Source of the DNA: an uncultured Gammaproteobacteria bacterium
GTDB taxonomy: Bacteria; Pseudomonadota; Gammaproteobacteria; Arenicellales; CALHMG01
Assembly (NCBI GenBank): GCA_938034705.1
Contig: CALHMG010000256.1
Location: 1-33,770, forward strand
Length of the DNA: 33,770 bases
Direction: 5' to 3'
A model generated the notes under the pieces. It saw only the letters and a program-made list of their open reading frames with translations, ran no database searches and had not been told where the DNA came from. Positions 16,309 through 26,050 of this stretch are shown piece after piece. Position numbers and translations under genes: made by a program. Within the stretch, counting starts at the first letter, position 1, and each line of letters begins with the position of its first letter.

Positions 16309-18357
16309 TTAGTTTGCGACGGCCGCCTGACGTCTGCTGTGGGTCAAACGGTTTCCGACGATGCTTTCAAGTACAAACAGCAGCCCGGCAATCGCAAGCA
16401 GGTACCACGCAAGGCTGCGGTCTCGACTGGTGTCGGACCGGGCTTCATTGTCTATCGTATCGGGTCGGATCGAATCGTGCACGAGTCGCTGTCTAAGGTC
16501 TTCGACGTTAACGGGCTCAAATTCGGATTCACCCTGTCGAACATTGACCGCAATGGGCAGCGACGGTGCGCTTTGTCCGGTTGCGTGAACCTCGTGGATC
16601 CCAGGGAGTCTGGGGACGTAGACCGTGTTGGATGGACCAATGTCGGATTCGATCCCGCCGGGGGCCTCCACCGTGGCGGTGGCGGACGCCAGCAGGGTTC
16701 GCCAGACACCTCCGCCTGGAAGCGATCCGAGATAGCTTGCCATATCAACGGGTACGTCCGTATCGACAGCGAGTTGCGGCGGTGTGCGGTTTGCGAGGTA
16801 GTCGACAATCTGGCGGGTGAGAACAACAAATCCGGGCTCAAGCGCCAGAGTTGACCAGGCTGGATTCATATTAGTTGTGAGGTACAGCTCGCGGCCGGCT
16901 GCGTTGACGCGTTCTGCGAGCAGCGCAGTGTTATCCCCAAGAGCGAGAATGGTGCGCAGGTCGTCGGAGTCAGGAATATCCCGCCACGTCATTACAGAAA
17001 CATTTGACAGTGATCCGCCTGCAGCAAAAGCCTGCTTCATCGACAGCGGATGATCGGGTGCAACACTTGTGATCCGCGACGAAATTGCTGCCGGGGATGG
17101 CGTTTGCACCGAATGCATCTTGCCAAAATTCCTGTCGGTGTTTGTTGCCGCAACGAAGAGTACTCCTCCACCGCGCGCGCCGAATTCCTTAATGGCATTT
17201 GAGGACGCCTCGTCGAGCCTGCCGTCCAGCACGATCAGCGCATCGAATTCCACGTCTTGTGCATTCAACGCATCGGCGTCGATGCGACTGAGTCGTGTGT
17301 TGGCAGCGTTGTCGTCCAGCGCTGCCTGCAGAAATCGCGACTGCTGTCCTGAGTTCGTTGCAGGTTCCAGAATCGCCAGGTTCACGACACGGGAGTTCAC
17401 GCCAACAAGATGCCGTGTGTTGTCAGTCGTGAACACATCACCAGACACGCCGAGTTCAATGACCACAGGACGGTCGCTCGCAAGAACAACAGGTGTCTTA
17501 AGCGTTTTTTGTTCTCCAGCCTCAAGGTTCAATGACCCAAGATCCTGGACACGCCTGTCAATCTTTGCGAACACCTTTGCGTCAGTAGCGTTGTCATCGC
17601 CAGTGTTTTTGACGACGAACTGAAGTTCAGCTTCGCCGGTGTCGGTAGCCCGCTTGTTGATCGTTGCGCTGATGATTGCGATGTTGGCCGGAACTTCGGA
17701 TTCGATTCGTACGACCTCAAGCTCACCATCCTTGGGCATACGTAAATGTGTACTGCCAGCAAGCGCGGTTGCCTGCATGTCGCTGATGAGTACGACGCTT
17801 TGCCGAGCGGCGCGTCCACGCGCGAGCAGTCGGGTGGCTGAGTCGAAGGCCCCCGACAGATCAGTAGCGAGATCGCCGGCGTCGACTGTGTCGAGTGCGG
17901 CCGCCAACCTCGTCCTGTCGCTGGAAAGTTCATGGATGACTCGGGCGGATTCGTCGAAGGCCACGATGGCAAGACGCTCGTCTCGGCCCAGTCCGTCAAT
18001 GCGCTGCTGCGCCGCTTCGACAGCTTTGGAAAATCGATCTGCGACTTTCATGCTGTACGAGACGTCGATCAGGAGAACGCTGTCATGTGGGGACACGTCA
18101 TCTGATTCGTTGCCAATGGTGCTGAAAAATGGCGAAGCGAATGCCAGACAGGCCAGAGCCGCGGCAATGCAACGCAAGCTGAGAAGGCCTTTGTCCCGCA
18201 ACGTACGCTGCTGCTTTTCCTTGAAGGGCAGGCGACGCAAAAACATCAGGGATGGAAAAGGGTGCTCGTCATGATCCTGCTTGCGCGTCAGGTGCAGGTA
18301 GACGGGAATCGCGATGGACAGCAGTCCCAGCAGCATCAGAGGGGCAGCAAAGTTCAT
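16309..18357 (-). CDS. BatA-like membrane protein with VWA domain
   Basis: This 682-residue protein begins with the BatA/aerotolerance-regulator N-terminal signature: a membrane helix (5-22), then FPSLMFLRRLPF and a second helix near 58-78. A von Willebrand A domain follows with the MIDAS motif D98-V-S-Y-S102 (VLLIDVSYSMK) and AIVAFDESARV. The middle is beta-rich. A later segment (EFGARGGGVLFVAATNTDRNFG) resembles the glutamine-amidotransferase-like fold of COG5426-type proteins. A C-terminal membrane anchor is at about 649-668. VWA domains of this type work with MoxR ATPases to remodel or mature partners. The start overlaps the DUF58 stop by four bases (ATGA), indicating translational coupling. 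Confidence 0.9.
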   Translation of the reverse strand: MNFAAPLMLLGLLSIAIPVYLHLTRKQDHDEHPFPSLMFLRRLPFKEKQQRTLRDKGLLSLRCIAAALACLAFASPFFSTIGNESDDVSPHDSVLLIDVSYSMKVADRFSKAVEAAQQRIDGLGRDERLAIVAFDESARVIHELSSDRTRLAAALDTVDAGDLATDLSGAFDSATRLLARGRAARQSVVLISDMQATALAGSTHLRMPKDGELEVVRIESEVPANIAIISATINKRATDTGEAELQFVVKNTGDDNATDAKVFAKIDRRVQDLGSLNLEAGEQKTLKTPVVLASDRPVVIELGVSGDVFTTDNTRHLVGVNSRVVNLAILEPATNSGQQSRFLQAALDDNAANTRLSRIDADALNAQDVEFDALIVLDGRLDEASSNAIKEFGARGGGVLFVAATNTDRNFGKMHSVQTPSPAAISSRITSVAPDHPLSMKQAFAAGGSLSNVSVMTWRDIPDSDDLRTILALGDNTALLAERVNAAGRELYLTTNMNPAWSTLALEPGFVVLTRQIVDYLANRTPPQLAVDTDVPVDMASYLGSLPGGGVWRTLLASATATVEAPGGIESDIGPSNTVYVPRLPGIHEVHATGQSAPSLPIAVNVRQGESEFEPVNVEDLRQRLVHDSIRPDTIDNEARSDTSRDRSLAWYLLAIAGLLFVLESIVGNRLTHSRRQAAVAN

Positions 18358-19274
18358 GAGCGAGTGCCCGTCTTAACCAGCCGAGCACGGGTCGACAGGT
18401 ACTGAAACAACAGGTGATCGAGTGGCTGATTGGTCGTGAAGCAGCTGTAGTCGATGGCGCGGGACCCAAAGTCGATTTTGAGCTGGTCGATATGGTGTTC
18501 GATCAGCGCTTTGTATTCGTCGCCGGATGCCGGAGACACCGGCATTCGACTACCTGACTCAAGATCTTCCAGTATCGTCGGTCCACCGAGCGCAAGGTCG
18601 CGTTCCATGGGGTCAAGAATGTGCAGTGCGATGACGTCGTGGCCACGCACGCGCAACTCATCCAGCGCGAGCACGGCGTCCTTTGGCTGCAGGTAAAAGT
18701 CGGAAATTACAATGACGATGCCTCGTCGACCGAGACTTTCGGCAAGTGTGCCCAGCGCCGATTGCAGATCACCGCTACCGGCAGGTTTCAGTCGAGCAAG
18801 CGTTCGTACGATAGTGTCGCGATGTCGCGCCGCGGGCGGGATACGTTCTTCAGGTTGACTTGAAAAGGCCGCGAAGCCGACCTTGTCGCGTTGCCCCGCG
18901 CCAAGATGCGTGAGACACGCCGCGACAATTCGGGCGTAGTCGAACTTGTTGATGGTGTCACTCGCAAAGCCCATCGACGCCGACGTATCGAGAGCGATTG
19001 TAATGTCAGCGTTGGTCTCGGCTTCAAATGTCTTGATGTACAACCGGTCTGTTCGACCATAGACGCGCCAGTCTATTAGTCTGACATCATCACCCGGAGT
19101 GTAGGACCGATACTCCGCGAAGTCGGTTGATGCGCCGCGATTGACAGCCTGATGGATGCCGCTGATAAAGCCATCGACCACCTTGCGCGCAACAAGGTCC
19201 AGGTTGCCAATGCGAGCGAGGACTGCTGGATCGACCAGTCGGGCGGCTGTCGTGCGTTCGGTGGTTACAGGCAT
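18354..19274 (-). CDS. DUF58 domain protein (VWA-type)
   Basis: This 306-residue protein shows the DUF58 core: SGIHQAVNRGASTDFAEYRSY with TPGDDVRLIDWRVYGRTDRLYIK (about 38-81), followed by a VWA-like domain with a MIDAS-type motif D96-T-S-A-S100-M and VIVISDFYL at about 190. No transmembrane segment is evident, so it is probably cytoplasmic. DUF58 proteins nearly always sit beside MoxR ATPases and are thought to be their partners or adaptors. The gene starts 20 bases after the moxR stop and overlaps the BatA-like start. Confidence 0.95.
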   Translation of the reverse strand: MPVTTERTTAARLVDPAVLARIGNLDLVARKVVDGFISGIHQAVNRGASTDFAEYRSYTPGDDVRLIDWRVYGRTDRLYIKTFEAETNADITIALDTSASMGFASDTINKFDYARIVAACLTHLGAGQRDKVGFAAFSSQPEERIPPAARHRDTIVRTLARLKPAGSGDLQSALGTLAESLGRRGIVIVISDFYLQPKDAVLALDELRVRGHDVIALHILDPMERDLALGGPTILEDLESGSRMPVSPASGDEYKALIEHHIDQLKIDFGSRAIDYSCFTTNQPLDHLLFQYLSTRARLVKTGTRS

Positions 19275-19294
19275 AGGTTTGATCAGCGCACAAC

Positions 19295-20284
19295 TTAAGC
19301 GGGCGTCGGGACCTCGGCGAGCAGTTCGTCAATAATCTGGTCAACGGTTATCTGTTCTGATTCCGCCTGAAAATTTCGCAGCAGGCGGTGACGTAACACC
19401 GGCCTGACCATTTCCCGAACGTCGGCATAGCTCACGAACAGGTTGCCGCGTGTCGCCGCCCGGGCCTTCGCGCCCAGAACGATGAACTGGGCAGCGCGTA
19501 CGCTTGCCCCGTACGAAAGCCACTTGCGAGCGGCGCCGGACGCGGTGTCTGCGCCGGGCCTCGTTGCTCGTACCAGCGCGAGTGCATGACGACCTACGTC
19601 TTCCGCAAGCGGGATCTGGCGCACGAGATCCTGATACGCAATGAGCTGTTCCGCGCCAATTACGGGCTTGAGAACCGCCGTGTCCGACGAGGTTGTTGCC
19701 TGAATAACGGCGAGTTCGTCGTCGACGGGTAGATAGTCCATGACAATTTCGAACATGAAACGATCGAGCTGGGCTTCCGGTAACGGATACGTGCCCTCGA
19801 GCTCGATCGGGTTTTGGGTAGCGAATACGAAGAAAGGCTTTGGCAGGTCGTAGGTCTGACCCTGGACCGTGACACGGCGTTCCTGCATCGCTTCGAGCAA
19901 GGCCGCCTGGGTCTTTGGCGGCGTGCGGTTGATTTCGTCCGCCAGGACAATGTTCGCGAACACCGGTCCTTTGAGAAACTTCATTTCACGTCGACCCGTG
20001 TCCGGGTTTTCCTGCACAAGATCAGTACCCGTGATGTCAGAGGGCATGAGGTCCGGTGTGAACTGAACGCGGGAGAAATCGAGATCGACAACTTCACTTA
20101 CCGTTTGTATGAGTAACGTTTTTGCAAGTCCCGGGACACCCATCAACAGACTGTTGCCACCGACAAGAAGCGTAAGCGTGACGAGATCGACGACGTCCGT
20201 CTGGCCGATAATGCGCTTGCCTATTTCTTCCCCGAGTCGCTCATAGTCTCTTTTCAGTGATTCAGCGAGTGTTGTGTCGTTCAT
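19295..20284 (-). CDS. moxR: MoxR-family AAA+ ATPase
   Basis: This 329-residue ATPase carries Walker A GVPGLAKT (49-56), Walker B NIVLADEINR (111-120), sensor-1 FFVFATQNPIELEGTYPLPEAQLDRFMF and a lid domain ending SYADVREMVRPVLRHRL. This is the MRP/MoxR type that acts as a chaperone with VWA-domain partners, for example in methanol dehydrogenase or BatA-type systems. It is probably cytoplasmic and hexameric. It lies in the middle of the operon, 17 bases after the TPR-gluzincin gene and 20 before DUF58. The ribosome site is weak, so coupling to the upstream gene may matter. Confidence 0.96.
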   Translation of the reverse strand: MNDTTLAESLKRDYERLGEEIGKRIIGQTDVVDLVTLTLLVGGNSLLMGVPGLAKTLLIQTVSEVVDLDFSRVQFTPDLMPSDITGTDLVQENPDTGRREMKFLKGPVFANIVLADEINRTPPKTQAALLEAMQERRVTVQGQTYDLPKPFFVFATQNPIELEGTYPLPEAQLDRFMFEIVMDYLPVDDELAVIQATTSSDTAVLKPVIGAEQLIAYQDLVRQIPLAEDVGRHALALVRATRPGADTASGAARKWLSYGASVRAAQFIVLGAKARAATRGNLFVSYADVREMVRPVLRHRLLRNFQAESEQITVDQIIDELLAEVPTPA

Positions 20285-20301
20285 GTTGAAGCTCGTTTGG
20301 T

Positions 20302-22848
20302 TCAGCCGTCGGCGCTATTGCCGGTGGCGGGTAGTTTGTTATCAGATTCGGATTCATCAGTTCGGGATTCGCCCGTCGCCTCACGCATCTCAAGAAGAAG
20401 ATCAAGAGCCTCTTCATAAAGCGGGGCCTGCTCGAGTGTCGCGAGGACCTCGCGCTTTGCACCGGCGGTATCACCCATTTTCGCGAGCGCCTGCGCAAAC
20501 AGATATCGTGCTTCGATCGGGTCGGCAGATCCAAGCGTGACGATTGAACTCCTCGCCTGCGCTACCGCCGGCCAGTTCCCGATTCGGCCGTGGAGTCTGG
20601 CGAGCTCAAGATAAACTTCAGGCACAAACGGGTTTACGTAAAGAACATCCTCAAGCGTGTGTGCCGCCTGTTTGAATTCCCCGCGCTTCTCGTAAAGCTC
20701 CGCCAGTTTGGTGTAGCCACTGAAGTCACCCGCGTTGTGCAGCAGGTTGGCCTCCAGCTGTTCGATCGCGGCGTCCGTTCGGTCGCTTTGCTCATAGATT
20801 TCGGCGAGCATTCGGTAAGTGCCTCGCTCGCCGCCAAAATGTGGGTAAATCCGCTGCGCCTCAAGCAGCGCGGCTTCGGCTTCAGCGATGTCACCGGCGT
20901 CCAGAGATTCTCGCGCCTCGCGCATCAGGCCGGTGTATCCGCGTGCGGATTCGTCCGTGATTGCCTTGATAGAGTCGCCAAAATGTTCTTCGACATAAAG
21001 TTCGAACGCGCTGTCCAGATCGTCGTTACTCATCTGCAGAATTTCGGCGACGAGCTCTTCAGTTGTGGAGCCGTCTTTGTAGCCAATCAGAAATTGCTTG
21101 ATGGCGTCGAATCCAAATTTGTCATTGATCAGTTCCATGAGCAGTGACGCCTGAAAATAGGCGTGTGTAATCTGCTCCGGGTACGACGGACGCAGGAAGG
21201 ACTCGTTCAGTCGACTCGGGGGATTGAGCTTTCCGGCTTTAAACGCCTGCAGAAAAGAGGGCGTCACCCCGTCGCCCCAGCCGTCCCGGGCGCGGCGTTC
21301 TTCGAAGACCGCCAGTCCTTCCGTGAACCAGCGCGGAACTCGCTGTCCCGACATGCCGAGATGAAACGTGTGGGCGATTTCATGCCAAAGCACAGAGCCC
21401 CAGTTGAATTCGCCGACGGTTCCTGCTGACGGAGAGTCCAGCGCGACCACCGGGCCAAACGACACACCGATGATGTCGACACCGGTCAGGCCAATGGTTC
21501 GGACTGAAAAATCCGCATGATCCGGATACATCTCGATTCGAATCGGTCTTCTGGGGCGGTAACCGTAACGCTCGGCCATTCGATCATAGGCTGCCTCCAC
21601 GAGTGGAAACACCTTTGGCGCCAGCAGCGGCTCTTCGTCATTGTCGGCGACGAGCGTAAATCGCTGCGAATCGGTCGAGGTGAACTCGCTATCCAGGCGG
21701 TCCATGAGATCGAGGGTGTTTTTTGTCCGAACATCATACGGGTCGCCGCCAAAAGACCGTTCAAGCGCAGCCCGAGCCGAACGCGTATCACCCATTCGAA
21801 GTCGGTTGATGCCCAGAAGCGAATACGATCGCCAGGCGGTTGCCGGATCCATGTTGACGCCAACGGCCGCGAATTTCGCTGCATCCGCGTAGTGTCGGTT
21901 CTGTGCAACGATCTCGGAAATGGTTTCGTACATTTCGACGTAGCCCGGCGCAAAGTTCCGAACGCGTTGCCTTGTCTTCTGCGATGCGCTTCTGTCTCCC
22001 TGAAGATATTCAATCGCGGAGAGCAGCGTCAGCGCTTCGGGAGAGTTCGGATTTATGGCAAGTGCCCTGTCGATCTCCTTTATCGCGATATCGTAGTTCT
22101 CCAGATCAGTCTGAATGCGCGCCAGAAGCACGCGTGCCTGCACGTAGTTGGGACGACTGTCGAGACAGGCGCGCACCGCTTCAATCGAAGATGTGGAGCG
22201 ATCAAAGTACTGGCTGTTCGCGATCCCGAGCAGAGCGGGCGCGTAGACCGGGTTTATCTTGATCGCGTCGCGAAACGCCTCCAGCGCTTCCGTGTTGTTG
22301 TTTCTGGACAGCAACAGTTCTCCAATCGCGACGTGGGCCTCGGGATTATCAGGGTCGGCCTGAATGGCCCGTTCAAAAATTCCGAGTGCAACATTGTTAA
22401 GTTCGGCGTCGGATTTTGCGAGCTCGGCGACGGCGCGACCCACGGCAACCAGCTCATGCGTGCCTGGATCCGGCGCACCATCCGGTCGCTGCTGCCATCG
22501 TCGGTAGACGTCACCGAGCTGTTTGAAGGCCGCACCTCTTTCGCCGTACTTCAGCTCTGTTCGACCCTGTTCCGCGGCAGCGGTCAGGTTCTCGTCGCCC
22601 GACAAGGACGCGGCGCGACCGTACGCGTCGCGTGCCCCTTGAATGTTTCCGGTCTGTATCAGAGCACGCGCCAGAATCAGCAGGTTCGGGATGTCGTCCG
22701 GAGTCGACGAGAGCACCGTGCCCGCCGCTTTGATGGTCTCTTCATACTTGCCGTCGTCGAGCAGCGAGGCGGCATCAGTTTGCGCGCGCGCAACAAAGCT
22801 GCCACAGGTGAGGCTCACGAAAACTGTCAGCGTCAGTAGAATTTTCAT
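20302..22848 (-). CDS. Exported TPR protein with a gluzincin (peptidase MA-like) domain
   Basis: This 848-residue protein has a clear signal peptide (1-22, cleavage near ARA-QT). TPR repeats run from about 25 to 385, including units at about 167-200 and 250-283. A metalloprotease-like domain follows with HEIAH (H489, E490, H493) and a downstream glutamate E510 in RWFTEGLAVF, the gluzincin third ligand. A second set of TPR repeats runs from about 640 to 820. I infer a periplasmic or outer-membrane-facing, zinc-dependent peptidase with protein-docking repeats; all catalytic residues are present. AGGAG nine bases before the ATG lies in the preceding gene, whose stop overlaps by four bases. The signal peptide might be a lipoprotein-like variant (a Cys at 15 is present but no clear lipobox). 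Confidence 0.9.
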   Translation of the reverse strand: MKILLTLTVFVSLTCGSFVARAQTDAASLLDDGKYEETIKAAGTVLSSTPDDIPNLLILARALIQTGNIQGARDAYGRAASLSGDENLTAAAEQGRTELKYGERGAAFKQLGDVYRRWQQRPDGAPDPGTHELVAVGRAVAELAKSDAELNNVALGIFERAIQADPDNPEAHVAIGELLLSRNNNTEALEAFRDAIKINPVYAPALLGIANSQYFDRSTSSIEAVRACLDSRPNYVQARVLLARIQTDLENYDIAIKEIDRALAINPNSPEALTLLSAIEYLQGDRSASQKTRQRVRNFAPGYVEMYETISEIVAQNRHYADAAKFAAVGVNMDPATAWRSYSLLGINRLRMGDTRSARAALERSFGGDPYDVRTKNTLDLMDRLDSEFTSTDSQRFTLVADNDEEPLLAPKVFPLVEAAYDRMAERYGYRPRRPIRIEMYPDHADFSVRTIGLTGVDIIGVSFGPVVALDSPSAGTVGEFNWGSVLWHEIAHTFHLGMSGQRVPRWFTEGLAVFEERRARDGWGDGVTPSFLQAFKAGKLNPPSRLNESFLRPSYPEQITHAYFQASLLMELINDKFGFDAIKQFLIGYKDGSTTEELVAEILQMSNDDLDSAFELYVEEHFGDSIKAITDESARGYTGLMREARESLDAGDIAEAEAALLEAQRIYPHFGGERGTYRMLAEIYEQSDRTDAAIEQLEANLLHNAGDFSGYTKLAELYEKRGEFKQAAHTLEDVLYVNPFVPEVYLELARLHGRIGNWPAVAQARSSIVTLGSADPIEARYLFAQALAKMGDTAGAKREVLATLEQAPLYEEALDLLLEMREATGESRTDESESDNKLPATGNSADG

Positions 22849-23834
22849 TCTTGTGAACTCCTGAATTCGCGGCGATTCAGCGCGAGCTTGACCAGAAGGG
22901 ATTCCAGCGCTTGCGCATATTCTTCCTCATGCAGTGTCTTTTTGGTCCGTTTAAGGCTTTCGATTTCACCCACAAGTTGCCTGGCCGCGATGTCCAGTTT
23001 CAGTCGCAGCCGGATTGCCGGATCGGATTGATCAAGAGGCTCTGAACTGGACAGAAGAAAATTCTTCGCGAGTTTGCCGTCTCCGTTGGCAAGATCGGCT
23101 TCGAGTGAACCTTTGCCATCAGCGTTGTCATCCAGCAGTGCGTGTTCAGTCACCATACGGTTTTCATCAGAGTAAAAACGTTCCGTCTCCCGTTTCGCAA
23201 ACGCAAAAGCCTCGAGCAGCGATACACGTTTGTCTTTGTCGGTGTCGGCACCTGATTCGGCGAACGCGGCGACGAAATACCCGCCAAAGTGCGTATGCTG
23301 GTTTTCGGCGGCGCTGGCCGTTGCGGTGATAATGATGCGATTGGGTCCGGAGAGAGCGTCCATGAATGGCGCACTTGCCGGAGAGGTGTTGACCAGCGCG
23401 AGCTGGCGTTCACCGAGCGGCTGCAGCATTTCGTTAAGTTCGACTCCATCGAAGTCGGGTCCGGGAACGTTAAACAAAACACGCGACGAACTTGCCGTAC
23501 CGTGTCCAAGCATCACCACCATGATCGATTCGTCGGCGCTCGATTCGCTGGCAACCCGTTCGAACAGTTTTTTGATGTTGTCCTTCGTCGAACGAGCGGA
23601 GATAACGGCCGGGTTCCGCTCGGGGTCTTCGGCGACGACGTAGATGTGGTCTGATGCAAGACCGAGAGATGTAGTCGCGACATCAACCAGCGTCGTTGAC
23701 CATCGATCAAACAAATCGGTGTAGTAGTCTTCGCCGCCAAGACCGCTGATTATGACCAGTCGGGAAGCGAAAACGGGTGAGGCCGAGACCGATGCCAGCA
23801 GGACAAAGGACAGGATACGTGACGCGAATCTCAT
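22845..23834 (-). CDS. Exported legumain/caspase-fold (C13-like) protein, nucleophile Cys apparently replaced by Ser
   Basis: From the ATG at 23834, supported by GAGGT ten bases upstream, this is 329 residues with a signal peptide (1-24). The caspase-haemoglobinase fold shows as LVIISGLGGEDYY, then VVMLGHGT with H111, and LALVNTSPASAPF, where clan CD enzymes have Cys after the core strand; here S151 aligns at that site. A canonical EF-hand-like loop follows (D197-T-D-K-D-K-R-V-S-L-L-E208), with a second acidic loop DDNADGKGS at 235-243. The C-terminus is helical. Without Cys it is likely a pseudoprotease or a calcium-responsive partner rather than an active peptidase. The gene overlaps its upstream neighbour and the TPR gene by four bases each. 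Confidence 0.85.
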   Translation of the reverse strand: MRFASRILSFVLLASVSASPVFASRLVIISGLGGEDYYTDLFDRWSTTLVDVATTSLGLASDHIYVVAEDPERNPAVISARSTKDNIKKLFERVASESSADESIMVVMLGHGTASSSRVLFNVPGPDFDGVELNEMLQPLGERQLALVNTSPASAPFMDALSGPNRIIITATASAAENQHTHFGGYFVAAFAESGADTDKDKRVSLLEAFAFAKRETERFYSDENRMVTEHALLDDNADGKGSLEADLANGDGKLAKNFLLSSSEPLDQSDPAIRLRLKLDIAARQLVGEIESLKRTKKTLHEEEYAQALESLLVKLALNRREFRSSQE

Positions 23835-26044
23835 GCCATTGCACCTCGCTTGCGAAGTAACCAGCCAATGACAGCCAGGCCCAGAACAAGGCACAGCATG
23901 AATGGCGTCTTCCAGATTTCGATTCGCTGTTGGCGAATCTCCGTGCGTTTGGTGCTCTCGATAATTTCAGGGAGCCGATCGGTGTCGGCTGTTGAGAGAT
24001 AGTGGCCGCCGGTTTGCCGGGCTATCGCACCAAGAAACTCCGAATCGCGCTGCGCCGAAAAGAACTCATCACCGGCCGCGAATACTTCGACCTGATCTGA
24101 AGCAAGCGTGACATCCTGATCATCGACGACTCGCAGATCGTATCGACCCGTTTCATTGGCAATAAAACTGGTTTCGCCAAGGTCGCTTGCCGTACTGGAC
24201 GAAATGAATTCCGGCAGAATAATCTGACCGGACGGCGTCGTAACCTCGAGCCGCTTGCCGTCATATGCTTCGTTTCCCTGCAGTGACTCAAATGTCTTTG
24301 ACACGCTGCGCAGTGCGATCTCTACCGACTGACCGAGCGCGACCCTGGAATCTTTGACCGTGAGTTCAGTCTGTCCCGGGATATCGCGACCCAGCCATCG
24401 AGTAATCTGACGCATGAGGGTTTCATGAGAAAGATCGTCGGGTCCGATGTCGGCATGCATTTGCCAGCGCCATGAATTGCGCACGGCGAGGGTTGCTACT
24501 TTGCCCCGACCATACCTGTGGGTCGCGAGCACAATCAGTGGTTCCTCATTATCTACATGACCTTCAAGAACAACAGATGCGCCGGGCTTGGCGGTACGCA
24601 ACGGGTTTACGACCGTAAGTTCCGGAAGACGTTCCCAGGTTTCGTCGGATAGTCGAATGAGGGTCCGGGGTTGATCAGGCGCGGGTTTGACCTTGGCGAG
24701 ATTTCGGTAGGTGCGCGCTTTGTCGGTCAGAACTACCGGCATGGTGTCGGCGAGTATTGAATTCCGAAAACCGCCTTCGGCAAATGAATTCGCGCTTCCC
24801 AGCAGTAACAAGCCGCCACCACGGCGCGCTACGAAATCACGGATCAAAGTCTGTTCGCGTTCGCCCAGCAGTTCCGAACTTGCGCTGCCGATAACGAGAA
24901 TATCGTAACGAAAAAGCTCTTCTTCTGATTCAGGAAATCCGTCTTTCAGTTCGTCCGCATCGACAACGCCAATGCGGTAGTACTTGTTCTCTGCAGTACG
25001 AACCAACGATCGGAGCCGAATAAAGCTTTCGTCCAGCAGGGCACGCCGCAGAAACTTCACCTCAAATCGTGGTTCGCCCTCAAAGTGCAGAACGTCAACG
25101 GGTTGATCATCAGCCAGTATGGTTGTTGTTACCGAATTGTTCTCGGCCAGAAGTTCATTCGACAACGGATCGACCGTGAAACTGACACGATGCTGTCCTG
25201 GCTCGTCAAGCTTCACAGGCACGGTTACGACATAGCTGCTGTCGTCGGTGAAACTTATTGGTGTGTTGCTGATCAGCCTGTCGTCCTGTTCGACGTTCAG
25301 CGTTACGTTCTGGCCACTGTACCCGGACTGCTTAATGACTATCCGGGCTTCTACAGTATCGCCAGCGATGACTCTGGGAGTCAGTCGAACATCCGCAATC
25401 TCGATATCGTTGGCGAACTCTTCTGATCCAACGCCGATCACATTAACGGCGATGCCAGAGGCGGTGAGCTGACGCAGAACGGAGCTTGTGTCTCGATCCG
25501 AGGAGTTACCGCCATCGCTTATCAGGACTACCGAAGCTGTATCGCTACCGAGCTTGCCCGCGACGACGTCGTGAAGTGCATCGGTCAGATTCGACCGCGG
25601 CGAATCGAATTCGAGTTCCTCAACGGTTTCAATTTCACTGGTGGTTTCCCCAACCGCGACGAGTCGAACCCGCTGACTCTCGAGGATATCGCCTGACGCG
25701 AAGAGTTCGTTGACCACGCTCGCTCGCGAGACGCTGCCGTCGTCGATTTTCATGGAAATCGAATTGTCGATCATGACCACCGTTTCGCCGTCGATCGTTT
25801 GCTCCGACTGAATCGTCAGGGCCGGCCTGAACAGTGCGAAGGCGATCACCGATACCAGTGCAATACGGACAATCGCAGATGGCGCTGAGTTAGAAAGCTT
25901 CGTATATCCAAATCCGAACACAACGCTCAGCGCGAGTAGAACAAGTATTAGCGCGAACCAGCCGAACGGGATGTCCAGCTGCAGCGAGCCTGCAAGAATC
26001 TGCTGGGGGTCCGCACCAAAAAAGGTTTTTGCAAAACTGTTCAT
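23831..26044 (-). CDS. Membrane protein with VWA and glutamine-amidotransferase-like domains
   Basis: This 737-residue protein has two N-terminal membrane helices (27-47, 59-73). A von Willebrand A-like domain follows with MIDNSISMK (D93, S95, S97) and SVVLISDGGNSSD. Beta-rich regions come next, then a Rossmann-like segment of the class I glutamine-amidotransferase-like type (DILVIGSASSELLG; RDFVARRGGGLLLLGSANSF), and a C-terminal helix (about 716-731) with a basic tail. No catalytic Cys-His-Glu triad of a true amidotransferase was recognised, so this part is probably a binding fold. It resembles the VWA-GATase membrane proteins next to DUF4159 and MoxR genes in other bacteria. The start is six bases after DUF4159. 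Its stop overlaps the C13-like start. Confidence 0.87.
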   Translation of the reverse strand: MNSFAKTFFGADPQQILAGSLQLDIPFGWFALILVLLALSVVFGFGYTKLSNSAPSAIVRIALVSVIAFALFRPALTIQSEQTIDGETVVMIDNSISMKIDDGSVSRASVVNELFASGDILESQRVRLVAVGETTSEIETVEELEFDSPRSNLTDALHDVVAGKLGSDTASVVLISDGGNSSDRDTSSVLRQLTASGIAVNVIGVGSEEFANDIEIADVRLTPRVIAGDTVEARIVIKQSGYSGQNVTLNVEQDDRLISNTPISFTDDSSYVVTVPVKLDEPGQHRVSFTVDPLSNELLAENNSVTTTILADDQPVDVLHFEGEPRFEVKFLRRALLDESFIRLRSLVRTAENKYYRIGVVDADELKDGFPESEEELFRYDILVIGSASSELLGEREQTLIRDFVARRGGGLLLLGSANSFAEGGFRNSILADTMPVVLTDKARTYRNLAKVKPAPDQPRTLIRLSDETWERLPELTVVNPLRTAKPGASVVLEGHVDNEEPLIVLATHRYGRGKVATLAVRNSWRWQMHADIGPDDLSHETLMRQITRWLGRDIPGQTELTVKDSRVALGQSVEIALRSVSKTFESLQGNEAYDGKRLEVTTPSGQIILPEFISSSTASDLGETSFIANETGRYDLRVVDDQDVTLASDQVEVFAAGDEFFSAQRDSEFLGAIARQTGGHYLSTADTDRLPEIIESTKRTEIRQQRIEIWKTPFMLCLVLGLAVIGWLLRKRGAMA

Positions 26045-26050
26045 GGGGCC

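Noticed and set aside
21517-22839. 440-residue plus-strand open frame opposite the TPR-gluzincin gene
   Set aside because: It is the antisense shadow of a well-supported gene with signal peptide, TPR repeats and HEIAH motif. Its translation is rich in Arg/Ser/His with no domain and no ribosome site.
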